From: Proteobacteria bacterium UBA981
GTDB taxonomy: Bacteria; Pseudomonadota; Gammaproteobacteria; Ga0077536
Assembly: GCA_002292285.1 (NCBI GenBank)
Contig: DBBP01000027.1
Location: forward strand, 92,797-156,796
Reading direction: 5' to 3'
DNA length: 64,000 nucleotides
Shown piece by piece: positions 35,439-43,889 of this stretch (position 1 is the first letter of the stretch; every line of letters starts with the position of its first letter). The position numbers and the translations under genes are program-made. The notes below the pieces were generated by a model. It did no database searches and was not told where the DNA came from. It was given only the letters and a program-made list of their open reading frames with translations.

Positions 35439-36791
35439 CTAATCACCCTGGTCGACGCTGATGCCGGCACGCAAAAGCCGGCCAACAGCCTCGGACATCG
35501 AATATGTTTCGACAATATCATCGGCGCTTGCGACGCCGTCAGGACCAAGAGAAGTCAGCGTGAATGCCACAACAGCGGGGCCAATCGCACCCGAATACAC
35601 GCCATCCGTGCCAGCGGGCGTCACTGATGCGCCATTATCTAATGGGTCGTAGATGAAATTTGTGCCCCAAGCGTCCTGCACTTGTGTCAACAACAGACTC
35701 AGATCCGTATAGGGCACCCCGTCAGCATCGACGCCGTCACCAACGCCGTCAAACGGATTGCTGTCAGATTGTGGAATACGGCGACTCCGCTCGCGCGTAC
35801 CGGTGTCGCAGGTGTACGCCAGCTGCAGAGCCGGGAAAAAAGAGGTCAGTACGGGCCCGCCAGAGCCCACGCGAATAGCCGGGTCGGCAAAACCGCCACC
35901 GCCGGTATAAGTCGCCCCGCCATCCGGGTCATCACTTTGCGCAGCGGCGTAGGCAAAAATCGCGTCAACGATGCGCTGCATGCGCTCGCCGGTAAGCTCT
36001 GCCTTAGTCTGCAGCTCTCCCATGTCGGCCAACGGGGCGATGATGGCGTCTTCGGTAAGGACTTCGACCAAATCATCGAACGGCGTGGCGGCGGCGTTCG
36101 AATAGTTCTTCGCAACGAGAAAAATATCGGCGTCCTGATTATCGTTCTCTGCCAGCGCGGTGGCGATGGGCGTGGTTAATTGCGAACCTTCAAGCGTATA
36201 GGCACCGCTGGCATTCGCACCGGCCGAAATGAGGGCGACGACGCCCCGATTGGTTAGTCGCTGGCGGGCCGGTAGGCTGGCATCGGTGTCCGCTTTGTCC
36301 CACAGCTCGACTTCATTGACGCCATCGTCACGCGCCCACACGCCATTGGTCACGGAGTTGTTCAGCGTTGATGAATTAACCACGACGTAAAACAGCTGAT
36401 TGTCCCAGCCATCGGCGATTTCGCGCGGTGGTGCGCCCAGATCAATTGCCGGGAAGGTCCCCCAATAAACACCGGTAGCGGCAATTTGGCGATCACCATG
36501 ACAGCCCGCGCCAGCGGCGCCGGCGCTGGATTCGCGCGCATAAGTCGCCGCCTCAGCGCTCACGTTCGGATTCAGGACGGGGTCTGCAGGACACGGCAGG
36601 CGATTGTTACGAGCGACGTAGCTCTGCAACAGCAACTCCGCGGAATGCATCGCGCGCTGGGTCTCCTTAATCTTGGTGTTGATGCGAATCGAACCGAAAC
36701 TGGCCACGGCACCCGCTGCCAGCAGGCCGATAATAGCGGTCACGACAGCGAGCTCGATCAGGGTGAATCCGCGCGAGGTCCGATGCTTCAT
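35439..36791 (-). CDS. Large prepilin-like (type IV pilin/pseudopilin) protein
   Basis: 450 residues. The class III leader MKHRTSRG|FTLIELAVVTAIIGLLAA has Gly before the cleavage site and Glu at position +5, both needed for PilD processing and assembly. The 400-residue globular part is much longer than a typical pilin (150-200). It is rich in Asp/Gly and Ser/Thr and ends with VADDIVETYSMSEAV-like segments. The start at 36791 is chosen by the leader; the frame is open 37 codons further up. No other pilus gene is near, so it may be a minor pilin with an adhesive tip. Confidence 0.75.
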   Translation of the reverse strand: MKHRTSRGFTLIELAVVTAIIGLLAAGAVASFGSIRINTKIKETQRAMHSAELLLQSYVARNNRLPCPADPVLNPNVSAEAATYARESSAGAAGAGCHGDRQIAATGVYWGTFPAIDLGAPPREIADGWDNQLFYVVVNSSTLNNSVTNGVWARDDGVNEVELWDKADTDASLPARQRLTNRGVVALISAGANASGAYTLEGSQLTTPIATALAENDNQDADIFLVAKNYSNAAATPFDDLVEVLTEDAIIAPLADMGELQTKAELTGERMQRIVDAIFAYAAAQSDDPDGGATYTGGGGFADPAIRVGSGGPVLTSFFPALQLAYTCDTGTRERSRRIPQSDSNPFDGVGDGVDADGVPYTDLSLLLTQVQDAWGTNFIYDPLDNGASVTPAGTDGVYSGAIGPAVVAFTLTSLGPDGVASADDIVETYSMSEAVGRLLRAGISVDQGD

Positions 36792-36953
36792 AGGCTCAAT
36801 AATGCGTCGCTTGACGGCTGAATGAAGCCCCGAATATAACCGCAGGGGCGCAAAATTTCGCGGATCTGTGCCCGGGTAGACACCGGACTGCTTCTCCGCC
36901 ACAGAACGGACGCACTATACTCTCGTGCACCCCCGGAGCTATAAGAATTCGCC

Positions 36954-38183
36954 ATGCAACATTCCACTCAGTTACGCATACTCGATGAACTCTTCGAAAT
37001 GCTGGATGCCGGTCGCACTGTGGATGCCGGACAACAATTACTCAATCCGACCTCGGCTTACACCGACCCGGCTCTCGCCGCGCAGGAGTGGCAGAGATTT
37101 TTTCGTGAACATCCTCAGCTCATTGGGCTGAGCGGCGATTTGCCGGGCCCTGGCAGCTACCTCACGCTCGACGATTTCGGCGTACCGATTCTTGCCTGTC
37201 GGGACGAAGATGGGCGATTTCGCGCGTTTGTGAATGCCTGTCGCCACCGCGGCACACGCTTGACTGAAGACGAGCGCGGCGAGCAGAAGCGCTTCACCTG
37301 TCCATTCCATGGCTGGACCTACGCCACCGACGGGCGCTTGCTCGGTGTGACCGAGAGTGAACAATTTGGCGCTATCGACCGTAATTGCCATAATCTCATC
37401 GAATTGCCGACCGCAGAACAATACGGCCTGCTATGGGTGCACCCGCAACCCGCAGCCAGCATTGATGTCGACGCGCTGCTCGGTGGTCTGGCGCCCGAGA
37501 TTGCCAATTGGCATCTCGGCGACCGCGTTCACTGCGGTGGCCGCTCACTGAACAAACGCATGAACTGGAAACTCGCCAACGATACGTTCGGCGAGACCTA
37601 CCACTTCGCGCGCCTGCATAGAAAAACGCTGAATAATATTTTCAACGGCGAGGCGCTGTCCTACGAAACGTTCGAACGTAATCATCGCGCGGTGTTTCCC
37701 GCGCGTTCCATGACCCGTTTGCGCAACAAACCGCGCGATAAATGGAGCGTCAACGGCTCTACCACAGTCCTCTATTATCTGTTTCCGAATATCCAGCTGA
37801 CTGTTTCCGATCGCCAGGTAACATTGTTTCGAATTTATCCTGGTGGCGCCGATGCCAGCCGCTCGGTCACCTGGATGAGCCACTACTTCAGCCAGGCGGC
37901 TCTGGATCTGATGGCGGATGGCAGCAAAACCGTGATCGACGACAGCAACATTTATAGCCGGGAGGCGCGCGACGGCAACGCCATTGTCACGCCCGAGGGA
38001 TCGATGGAGATTATCGACAGCACGCTGGAAAATGAAGACTACCGCATGGGCGAAACCACTCAACAAACCGCCGAAAGCGGGTTGCTCGAACATATCGTGT
38101 TCGGGCGCAACGAGGCGCCCTTGCAGCACTTCCACAATACCTTTCGCGCGGCGTTGGATATGCCACCTTTGCGGTCGTCCTGA
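36954..38183 (+). CDS. Rieske oxygenase, alpha subunit
   Basis: 409 residues, the third Rieske oxygenase of the window. [2Fe-2S] ligands C96-x-H98 and C116-x2-H119; mononuclear iron site E214, H217, H222 (TFGETYHFARLH), with Glu rather than Asp before the first His. No beta subunit or electron carrier is adjacent. It precedes a class I aldolase gene by 148 bp on the same strand, but a common operon is not clear. Substrate unknown. Confidence 0.88.
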   Translation: MQHSTQLRILDELFEMLDAGRTVDAGQQLLNPTSAYTDPALAAQEWQRFFREHPQLIGLSGDLPGPGSYLTLDDFGVPILACRDEDGRFRAFVNACRHRGTRLTEDERGEQKRFTCPFHGWTYATDGRLLGVTESEQFGAIDRNCHNLIELPTAEQYGLLWVHPQPAASIDVDALLGGLAPEIANWHLGDRVHCGGRSLNKRMNWKLANDTFGETYHFARLHRKTLNNIFNGEALSYETFERNHRAVFPARSMTRLRNKPRDKWSVNGSTTVLYYLFPNIQLTVSDRQVTLFRIYPGGADASRSVTWMSHYFSQAALDLMADGSKTVIDDSNIYSREARDGNAIVTPEGSMEIIDSTLENEDYRMGETTQQTAESGLLEHIVFGRNEAPLQHFHNTFRAALDMPPLRSS

Positions 38184-38331
38184 AGCGTTTTTTCAAGCAA
38201 ACGCCGCCCAGTAAAATTGTCGAGGTTCGCGCTAACTCGCTAGATGACTTGATTACACGGCAGTCTGCGTGCGCCCGTTAGTCAACGTTACCCACTCAAT
38301 TCGTTTTTTTTGAACTATCCAGAGGACTACT

Positions 38332-39225
38332 GTGAGCAACTTCGAAGAACAGAAAAACAAGATAAAGACCCAGGACGGCTATATCGCGGCACTCGACCAG
38401 AGTGGTGGCAGCACGCCGAAGGCGCTGGCAATTTACGGTGTCACCGAGGACGCGTGGTCAAACGACGAGGAAATGTTCACAGTCGTGCACGCCATGCGCA
38501 CGCGCATCATGACGAGCCCGGCCTTTAGCGGCGACAGAACGCTTGCCGCGATCTTGTTTGAAAACACTATGGACCGAGAGGTCGAAGGCAAGCCAACCGC
38601 AAGCTATTTGTGGGATGTCAAAAACGTCGTGCCAATCCTTAAGATCGACAAAGGCCTCGCCGACGAGAATGACGGCGTACAGCTGATGAAACCCAATCCC
38701 GGGCTCGGAGATTTGCTACAAAAAGCACGCGGCAAGGGCATCTTTGGTACCAAGATGCGCTCAGTCATCAAACAGGCCAGTGCTGCGGGGGTCAAAGCCG
38801 TTGTCGCGCAACAATTTGAAGTCGGGCGCGAGATTATTGCTGCCGGACTGGTACCCATCATCGAACCCGAGGTGGATATTCACTGCCCCGACAAAGCCGA
38901 GGCCGAAACGCTTCTTAAAGCGGCTCTGCTTGAGGAACTAATTAGTCTCAATCCCGATCAGTTGGTGATGCTGAAACTGACTTTGCCTGAAGTCGATAAC
39001 TTTTACGCGGATTGTGTAAAACATCCGAACGTATTGAAGGTAGTCGCACTCTCGGGGGGCTATAGCCGCGAGGAAGCCAACGCTCGCCTGTCGCGAAATA
39101 ATGGCGTCGTCGCGAGCTTCTCGCGCGCACTAAGTGAAGGACTGTCAGCGCAACAGAGCGATAGCGAATTCAACACTATGCTCGACGCCTCGATTGCAGA
39201 TATTTTTGCTGCCTCGAAGACCTGA
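38332..39225 (+). CDS. Fructose-bisphosphate aldolase, class I
   Basis: 297 residues with GTG start after AGAGGA. IAALDQSGGSTPKAL near the N-terminus and the Schiff-base Lys in VMLKLTLPEVDNFY identify the small class I aldolase type (Fda-like, about 296 aa), which forms an imine with dihydroxyacetone phosphate and needs no metal. It splits fructose-1,6-bisphosphate in glycolysis or builds it in gluconeogenesis. The class I type is less usual than class II in proteobacteria. Confidence 0.9.
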   Translation: MSNFEEQKNKIKTQDGYIAALDQSGGSTPKALAIYGVTEDAWSNDEEMFTVVHAMRTRIMTSPAFSGDRTLAAILFENTMDREVEGKPTASYLWDVKNVVPILKIDKGLADENDGVQLMKPNPGLGDLLQKARGKGIFGTKMRSVIKQASAAGVKAVVAQQFEVGREIIAAGLVPIIEPEVDIHCPDKAEAETLLKAALLEELISLNPDQLVMLKLTLPEVDNFYADCVKHPNVLKVVALSGGYSREEANARLSRNNGVVASFSRALSEGLSAQQSDSEFNTMLDASIADIFAASKT

Positions 39226-39957
39226 TTAAGCGTCGGCTGCTGCGGCTGCATTAGCGAGATAGATTGTGCAGCTCGCAGTAGTCTGGGTATACGGATTGGG
39301 GAACTCGATTACCGCTGCTTCAACATCGAGAAACACGCTCTCCAGCGCGTTAACGAAGTCGTCATCGGGCGGGTCGTTAGACCACATCGCGAACACGCCC
39401 CCCGGCAGTAAATGTGCACTCAGGCGACGCAATCCGGCAGCATCGTAAAACGGATTCTGGTCAGCATCGAGACGATGACGGGGCGAGTGATCAATATCGA
39501 GCAATATTGCATCAAAACGTCGTGCCGACTCACCGACATCGAATCCATCGACGGACGTTGCAGCAGCAAAAAAGTCCGCGCAGATAAACCGACAACGCGG
39601 GTCCTGAGAGAGGCCTGGTCCCAATGGAACCAAGCCTTGTTCGTGCCAGGCTACTACGGGTGCCAGCGCCTCGATGACTAATAGCTCGGCGACCTGGCTG
39701 TGAGCGAGCGCAGCGTGCGCTGTATAGCCGAGACCAAGCCCGCCCACCACCACGACACAAGAACGATCCAACCGCTCCAACGCGAGGTCAGCGAGGGCAG
39801 TTTCTCCGACAGTAAACAGGCTCGACATCAGGAACTCATCGCCGAGCTTGACCTCGAAGACCGTCGCGTCGTTCAGACGCGGCTCGCGGCGCCGACGCAA
39901 ACTCACTTCTCCGATTTCCGTTATCTGAAAATCGAGTTCTTCAAAAGCAAGGGACAT
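39226..39957 (-). CDS. Spermidine-synthase-like methyltransferase-fold protein
   Basis: 243 residues with a Rossmann methyltransferase fold: VVVGGLGLGYTA is motif I and LLVIEALAP the acidic strand end. The overall layout, including the LLDIDHSP motif, is that of spermidine-synthase-like proteins, but the polyamine-site aspartates are not clear. Its stop abuts the convergent aldolase gene. It follows the MATE exporter on the same strand. Actual substrate unknown. Confidence 0.7.
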   Translation of the reverse strand: MSLAFEELDFQITEIGEVSLRRRREPRLNDATVFEVKLGDEFLMSSLFTVGETALADLALERLDRSCVVVVGGLGLGYTAHAALAHSQVAELLVIEALAPVVAWHEQGLVPLGPGLSQDPRCRFICADFFAAATSVDGFDVGESARRFDAILLDIDHSPRHRLDADQNPFYDAAGLRRLSAHLLPGGVFAMWSNDPPDDDFVNALESVFLDVEAAVIEFPNPYTQTTASCTIYLANAAAAADA

Positions 39958-40053
39958 GACATCAGCTGCCGAGTAGCGCTAAGGGAACGTGACGCTATCA
40001 GAATAATTCGATCGCCGACATCGGATTGGTTGTTGTACGGAGCATAAATAGCC

Positions 40054-41415
40054 TCATGGCGCATCCGTGACTGCTGCCGGGGTTGATTCACGTCCCCCAA
40101 GGGTACGAATGCGACGCAACACGGCCGGGTAGTAGTACCACAGCGAAATGGCGCGCACCGCATAGTGAAACGATAAAGCTGCCCACAAGCCATGGTTGCC
40201 AAAAGGTCGCGACAGCCACCATGCGCATACGAAGGCCACAAACGAGACGAGCATGCCCTGGCGCATTTCGGCGGTCGCTGTAGCACCAATAAAAATTCCG
40301 TCCAGTTGATACGCCCACACGCCGAGCAAGGGAGCCGCTATCGCCCACGGCAAATAAACGCGCGCCGCAGCGCGGGTCGTGATGTCGATTGTCATCAAAT
40401 CGATAAAAGTGCCGCCCGCTATGGCAATGACCAGACTTGCGACTACCGCACAAGCCACAGCCCATATCGTAGTCATTCGCACTGCAGTTCCGACGCGAAG
40501 GTGATCGCCGGCCCCAATCGCACGGCCAACCAATGACTCGGCGGCATGCGCCAGCCCGTCGAGGATGTAGGCACTAGCTGATACCAGGTGCATGAGCACT
40601 GCATTCGCTGCAAGCGCGGTTTCGCCCTGGCGGGCACCGTCTGCCGTGAACCAGAAAAAAATCGATACCAGTGCCAGCGAACGGAGCATCAAATCGCGAT
40701 TAATCGCCAGCATGCGTCTGATTTTGCCGGCAACCAGAATCCGTCCGCGTGCGCCGGCGATGCCACGGCCTTGCAACGCTCGCCAAGCCATTGTCAGGCC
40801 AACAATAAGCGCCAGGGCCTCGGCAACGACCGTTCCGGCTGCGACGCCGCGCACATCCCATTCGAAGACCAGAACGAACAGCGCATCGAGGGCGATATTG
40901 CTGAGATTCAGTACCAATTGCAGCAACAAAACGATGCGCGTGCGGCCGATGCCAACGAACCAGCCAATCAGCGCGTAGTTAGCCAGGCTAAACGGGGCCG
41001 CCCAAATGCGAATGTTGAAATAGTCCTGCCCTAGTTGACTGACCCGCTCAGTGCCACCGACAAGCCCGAAAGCCGCCTCACGAATCGGCCACTGCAGAGC
41101 AATCAGCAGACTTCCGCAGAGGCCTGCGACCAGCAACGCGCGCAACAACACGGCGGCCAATTCATCCTCGTCGGCGGCGCCTGCGGATTGTGCGGCGAGG
41201 CCTGTCGTGCCCATACGCAAAAAGCCGAAAGTCCAGAACAGCAGCGAGAAAATCAGTGCGCCGACCGCGACCGCACCAATGTAGGACGGATCGCTCAGCT
41301 GGCCGACGACCCCGGTGTCTACGATGCCGATCAGGGGCGTGGAAATATTCGCCAGCATGATCGGTACCGCGAGGGCCAGCATGCGGCGGTGGGTTAAAGC
41401 TGTGACTTGCGGCAT
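40054..41415 (-). CDS. MATE-family efflux transporter
   Basis: 453 residues and 12 predicted helices of the MATE multidrug/toxin export family, resembling the DinF branch. N-terminal RRMLALAVPIMLANISTPLIG and GVVGQLSDPSYIGAVAVG are typical. It exports cationic or other compounds using Na+ or H+ gradient. It is divergent from the selenoperoxiredoxin gene, with 108 bp between them, so a shared stress-linked control is possible. Confidence 0.87.
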   Translation of the reverse strand: MPQVTALTHRRMLALAVPIMLANISTPLIGIVDTGVVGQLSDPSYIGAVAVGALIFSLLFWTFGFLRMGTTGLAAQSAGAADEDELAAVLLRALLVAGLCGSLLIALQWPIREAAFGLVGGTERVSQLGQDYFNIRIWAAPFSLANYALIGWFVGIGRTRIVLLLQLVLNLSNIALDALFVLVFEWDVRGVAAGTVVAEALALIVGLTMAWRALQGRGIAGARGRILVAGKIRRMLAINRDLMLRSLALVSIFFWFTADGARQGETALAANAVLMHLVSASAYILDGLAHAAESLVGRAIGAGDHLRVGTAVRMTTIWAVACAVVASLVIAIAGGTFIDLMTIDITTRAAARVYLPWAIAAPLLGVWAYQLDGIFIGATATAEMRQGMLVSFVAFVCAWWLSRPFGNHGLWAALSFHYAVRAISLWYYYPAVLRRIRTLGGRESTPAAVTDAP

Positions 41416-41523
41416 GGGATGAATTAGCTGACCGTTCCGCCCACAGAATACGATCGGCGACCGGACTCGGGCTTGCTATAGTAGACACACACATCATCGA
41501 GATGAACCTGGGAGTTCGAGTTC

Positions 41524-41976
41524 ATGGCTTTACCGACAACTGGCACGCAGGCACCTGCCTTCAGCCTGCCGAATACCGATAGCAAGAGCGTCTCTCTGGA
41601 CGATTTCTCCGGCCGTTACGTGCTGTTATGGTGGTATCCGAAAGCCGATACACCAGGCTGAACTATCGAAGGCAAAGGGTTCCGTGATCGAATCCAGGAC
41701 TTCAACGACAACAACGCAGCTATTGTCGGCGTGAGTTGTGACCCGGTGGCAGCAAATCGAGCTTTCAGAGAGAAATTCGACTTCCCTTACGATTTGCTCA
41801 GCGACGAAGACATGAGTATGTCCATCGCCTACGGCGCCGCCAGCGCCGATGCAGCCCGCAGCGCACGCGTATCGGTGCTGATTGGCCCAGATGGCAAAGT
41901 CGCCGCCACTTACGCGACAGTATCTCCGGCCGAACACCCGGATGCGGTGCTGGCGGATTTGAAGGGGCTCACCTGA
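41524..41976 (+). CDS. Selenocysteine-containing peroxiredoxin (BCP/Prx type)
   Basis: 150-residue thiol-peroxidase fold read through an in-frame TGA (41659-41661, residue 46). The active-site motif YPKADTPG-(TGA)-TIE has TGA precisely where the peroxidatic Cys of BCP/PrxQ stands; homologues read YPKADTPGCT. No other frame defect exists from 41524 to the TGA stop at 41974. A SECIS-like hairpin begins six bases after the codon. The usual resolving Cys (five residues on) is Lys; another Cys is at 72. It should reduce H2O2 or organic peroxides, with selenol more reactive than thiol. Gene finders will probably report only the part after 41731. GGGAG precedes the ATG. A nonsense-mutation pseudogene is the alternative. 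Confidence 0.83.
41668..41703 (+). promoter_or_regulatory. SECIS-like hairpin after the in-frame TGA
   Basis: Lower stem GAAG (41668-41671) with CTTC (41700-41703); internal loop GCAAA/AGGA; upper stem GGGTTC with GAATCC, six pairs including a G-U; apical loop CGTGATC. The apical loop starts 21 nt after the TGA and has G as its second base, both within the known bacterial SECIS rules (apical loop 16-37 nt from UGA, G within the first two loop bases). SelB would bind here. Confidence 0.65.
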
Positions 41977-42150
41977 GGGTAAGCAGGTGTCCTGAACGCA
42001 GGACGCAGGCGTCCTCGTGAGTGCACCGCATAACAGGCAGTGACGTGAGCAGCAGTAACGCTATAATCCTCCCACCAAAGGGAAGGCGCTGGGGCATCTG
42101 CGTGATCGCACGAGCTTCGATATCAACGACCGACACGAGTGACAACGACC

Positions 42151-42498
42151 ATGAGCGATGACGACGAAGACGACGCCGACAAAACTCAAATCTTCCTGCC
42201 TGGCGGCGCCAGTCCCAAGCCCCCTGCCCATGCGGCACCACCAGCGCCCCAGGCCTCGCGCGCTCCAAGCTCTGAGACGACTGCGGTTGATTTCGACATC
42301 ACCGCGGGCATGGACACCGACACGACCGCTCCGGCAGCGACCCCCGCACCGGCGCAGGACAACGCGAACGCTGCCGCTGCCGCAATAAAAGCTCGCGCTA
42401 AACCAGCCGCTCGACCGCCTCAGCCAGAGTCGTCGAGTATGACCACCATATTAGTGGTGATCATTATCGTGGCTATCGGATACATCCTGCTGCGCTAG
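42151..42498 (+). CDS. Tail-anchored acidic protein with DKTQIF motif
   Basis: 115 residues. The acidic N-terminus (DDDEDDADKTQIFLPGG) is followed by a Pro/Ala-rich disordered middle (about 20-95) and a C-terminal hydrophobic helix (MTTILVVIIIVAIGYILLR) ending at the last residue, so it is tail-anchored with the N-part in the cytosol. The Asp-rich DKTQ sequence resembles threonine phosphorylation sites bound by FHA domains, such as in GarA (inference). Start at 42151 rather than GTG four codons before is a preference. It could be a substrate of the receiver-like kinase. Function unknown. Confidence 0.7.
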   Translation: MSDDDEDDADKTQIFLPGGASPKPPAHAAPPAPQASRAPSSETTAVDFDITAGMDTDTTAPAATPAPAQDNANAAAAAIKARAKPAARPPQPESSSMTTILVVIIIVAIGYILLR

Positions 42499-42510
42499 CC
42501 CTGTTCCACA

Positions 42511-42529
42511 AGCGCCTGACTCAGGCGCT
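42511..42529. terminator. Perfect 8-bp hairpin between convergent genes
   Basis: AGCGCCTG and CAGGCGCT form a perfect 8-bp stem with a three-base loop, 13 bp after the tail-anchored protein gene and before the convergent hydrolase. No T-run follows, so termination efficiency is uncertain. Confidence 0.4.
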
Positions 42530-42604
42530 CGGAATGTCTCAATGTCCGTCGCATGGTTGCCGTACGGTATGTCCGCCTACACGCTGGGGTACCCTCGGCC
42601 GCGT

Positions 42605-43384
42605 TCAGTTCAGACCGGCAAGAAATTCGCTGACATGACTGTCAAATATTCCCGGCTGCTCAGCGTAGGGCCAGTGACCCGCCTGCTCGATGATTTTGAG
42701 CGTGCAATCAGCCATGCGCTCCTCGAAGAACGTGTGATTGCGTAATGGCGTCAGTTGATCTTCGCGACCACAAATCGCCAGGGTCGGTACATCGATAGTC
42801 GCCACGCGGGACATAAAGTCGCAGGTGTCGTCCGCTATCCAATCCTTCACCGTCACTTCCGCTCGGCAATCTGCAGTGAGTTGACGAACCCCCTCGACGA
42901 TACTGTCTGGTGTCGAGGCGGCAAATCCAAGCCGCGGGTTGGTTGGTGCATCGCGGGTACCTTGTGCAATAGCCCGCGCGCCACGGATGATCTCCGGGGC
43001 GACTCGCAAGCGCGCCCCGGTATCGATGAGCATTAGGGCTTGCACGAGTTCCGCGTCGTAAATCGCCAGCGCGAGCGCAATACCGCCACCGAGCGAATGT
43101 CCGGCGACAACGCAGCGGTCCCAGCCGAGATCATGAATCAGTCCGGCACAAATCGCCGCATGGTCGGCGACCCCGCGGAACCCATTCCCAGCAGAAGCGC
43201 CATGACCAGGCAGATCAATCGCAACCACTTCATGGTCACTACCTAACACGTCCATATGCCGTTCAAAAACGCGGCCGTTACAACCGGTACCGTGAATGTA
43301 TAACACCCGCTGGCGGCCCAGCCCTGCGGCAGGTTTTCGCGTCAGATAGTGAATCTCTGTTTCTTCGATAATCGTGACTGGCAT
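42605..43384 (-). CDS. Alpha/beta hydrolase
   Basis: 259 residues, Ser hydrolase. The nucleophile elbow is AGHSLGGG, HGTGCNGRVF forms the oxyanion loop, the acid residue lies in ICGREDQLTP, and the histidine in QAGHWPYAEQP. It probably cleaves an ester or ring-cleavage product (MhpC-like). The start at 43384 is inferred from the normal N-terminus; the frame is open 36 codons further up over unlikely sequence. It is convergent with the tail-anchored protein gene. Confidence 0.8.
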   Translation of the reverse strand: MPVTIIEETEIHYLTRKPAAGLGRQRVLYIHGTGCNGRVFERHMDVLGSDHEVVAIDLPGHGASAGNGFRGVADHAAICAGLIHDLGWDRCVVAGHSLGGGIALALAIYDAELVQALMLIDTGARLRVAPEIIRGARAIAQGTRDAPTNPRLGFAASTPDSIVEGVRQLTADCRAEVTVKDWIADDTCDFMSRVATIDVPTLAICGREDQLTPLRNHTFFEERMADCTLKIIEQAGHWPYAEQPGIFDSHVSEFLAGLN

Positions 43385-43569
43385 GCGTATAACCAACTTG
43401 AATAAATCAGCGCCACTCGTGCACGAGTCAGCGTCCTTCAATGGTGCCGCATGTGCCAGATATGCGCCACCCGACCATGCACCAGCGATCACCAGGATAG
43501 GATACCGACCCCAAAAACGAGCCGGACTCGAAGGGCGACATAACGTGTCGTGCGGCTGTGCTGCATGTG

Positions 43570-43820
43570 ATGGGTTCGTCTCTCCCTTGCGCAGAGTCGA
43601 AACCGATTGTCGTCATGGAAATCGAACTTGATGTACCTGACGCCGGTGGAATGTTGATCAAGATTGCCGCTACAGAATTGAGTCACTCGGACTTGTCTGT
43701 CGAGAACAGCTCGCGGTGGACGAACTGATGAGCGCCAAAATCAGCCTGGACAGAGTCAACGAAGACTTTGACAAGCTCACTTCGGGCGAAACAGTCCCAC
43801 AGCTCATCTGGTTTGGCTAA
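43570..43820 (+). pseudogene. Remnant of zinc-dependent alcohol dehydrogenase
   Basis: Two recognisable ends joined without the middle. The N-terminal piece (43570-43728) reads ESKPIVVMEIELDVP, then MLIKIAATELSHSDLSV, which matches the start of medium-chain Zn alcohol dehydrogenases, except that the zinc ligand Cys of CHSD is Ser. A stop follows at 43726. In another frame from 43716, VDELMSAKISLDRVNEDFDKL and SGETVPQLIWFG match the C-terminus of the same family. About 300 codons are missing. The junction lies around 43700-43716. It was probably once a full gene beside the monooxygenase. The plus-strand remnant rather than the minus-strand frames overlapping it is taken as the real history. 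Confidence 0.72.
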
Positions 43821-43889
43821 TACGCCACTGAAAAAATCCCTGGGCCGCACGCTAACTACGTCAGCCACCCCGCTAGAGGCGGTTGATCG

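Noticed and set aside
41731..41976. Separate short ORF beginning at an internal ATG
   Set aside because: It is the second half of the peroxiredoxin after the TGA codon, in the same frame, without its own ribosome site.
43683..43868. Minus-strand open frame between hydrolase and monooxygenase
   Set aside because: It lies on the opposite strand of clear alcohol dehydrogenase remnants, which explain the region better.
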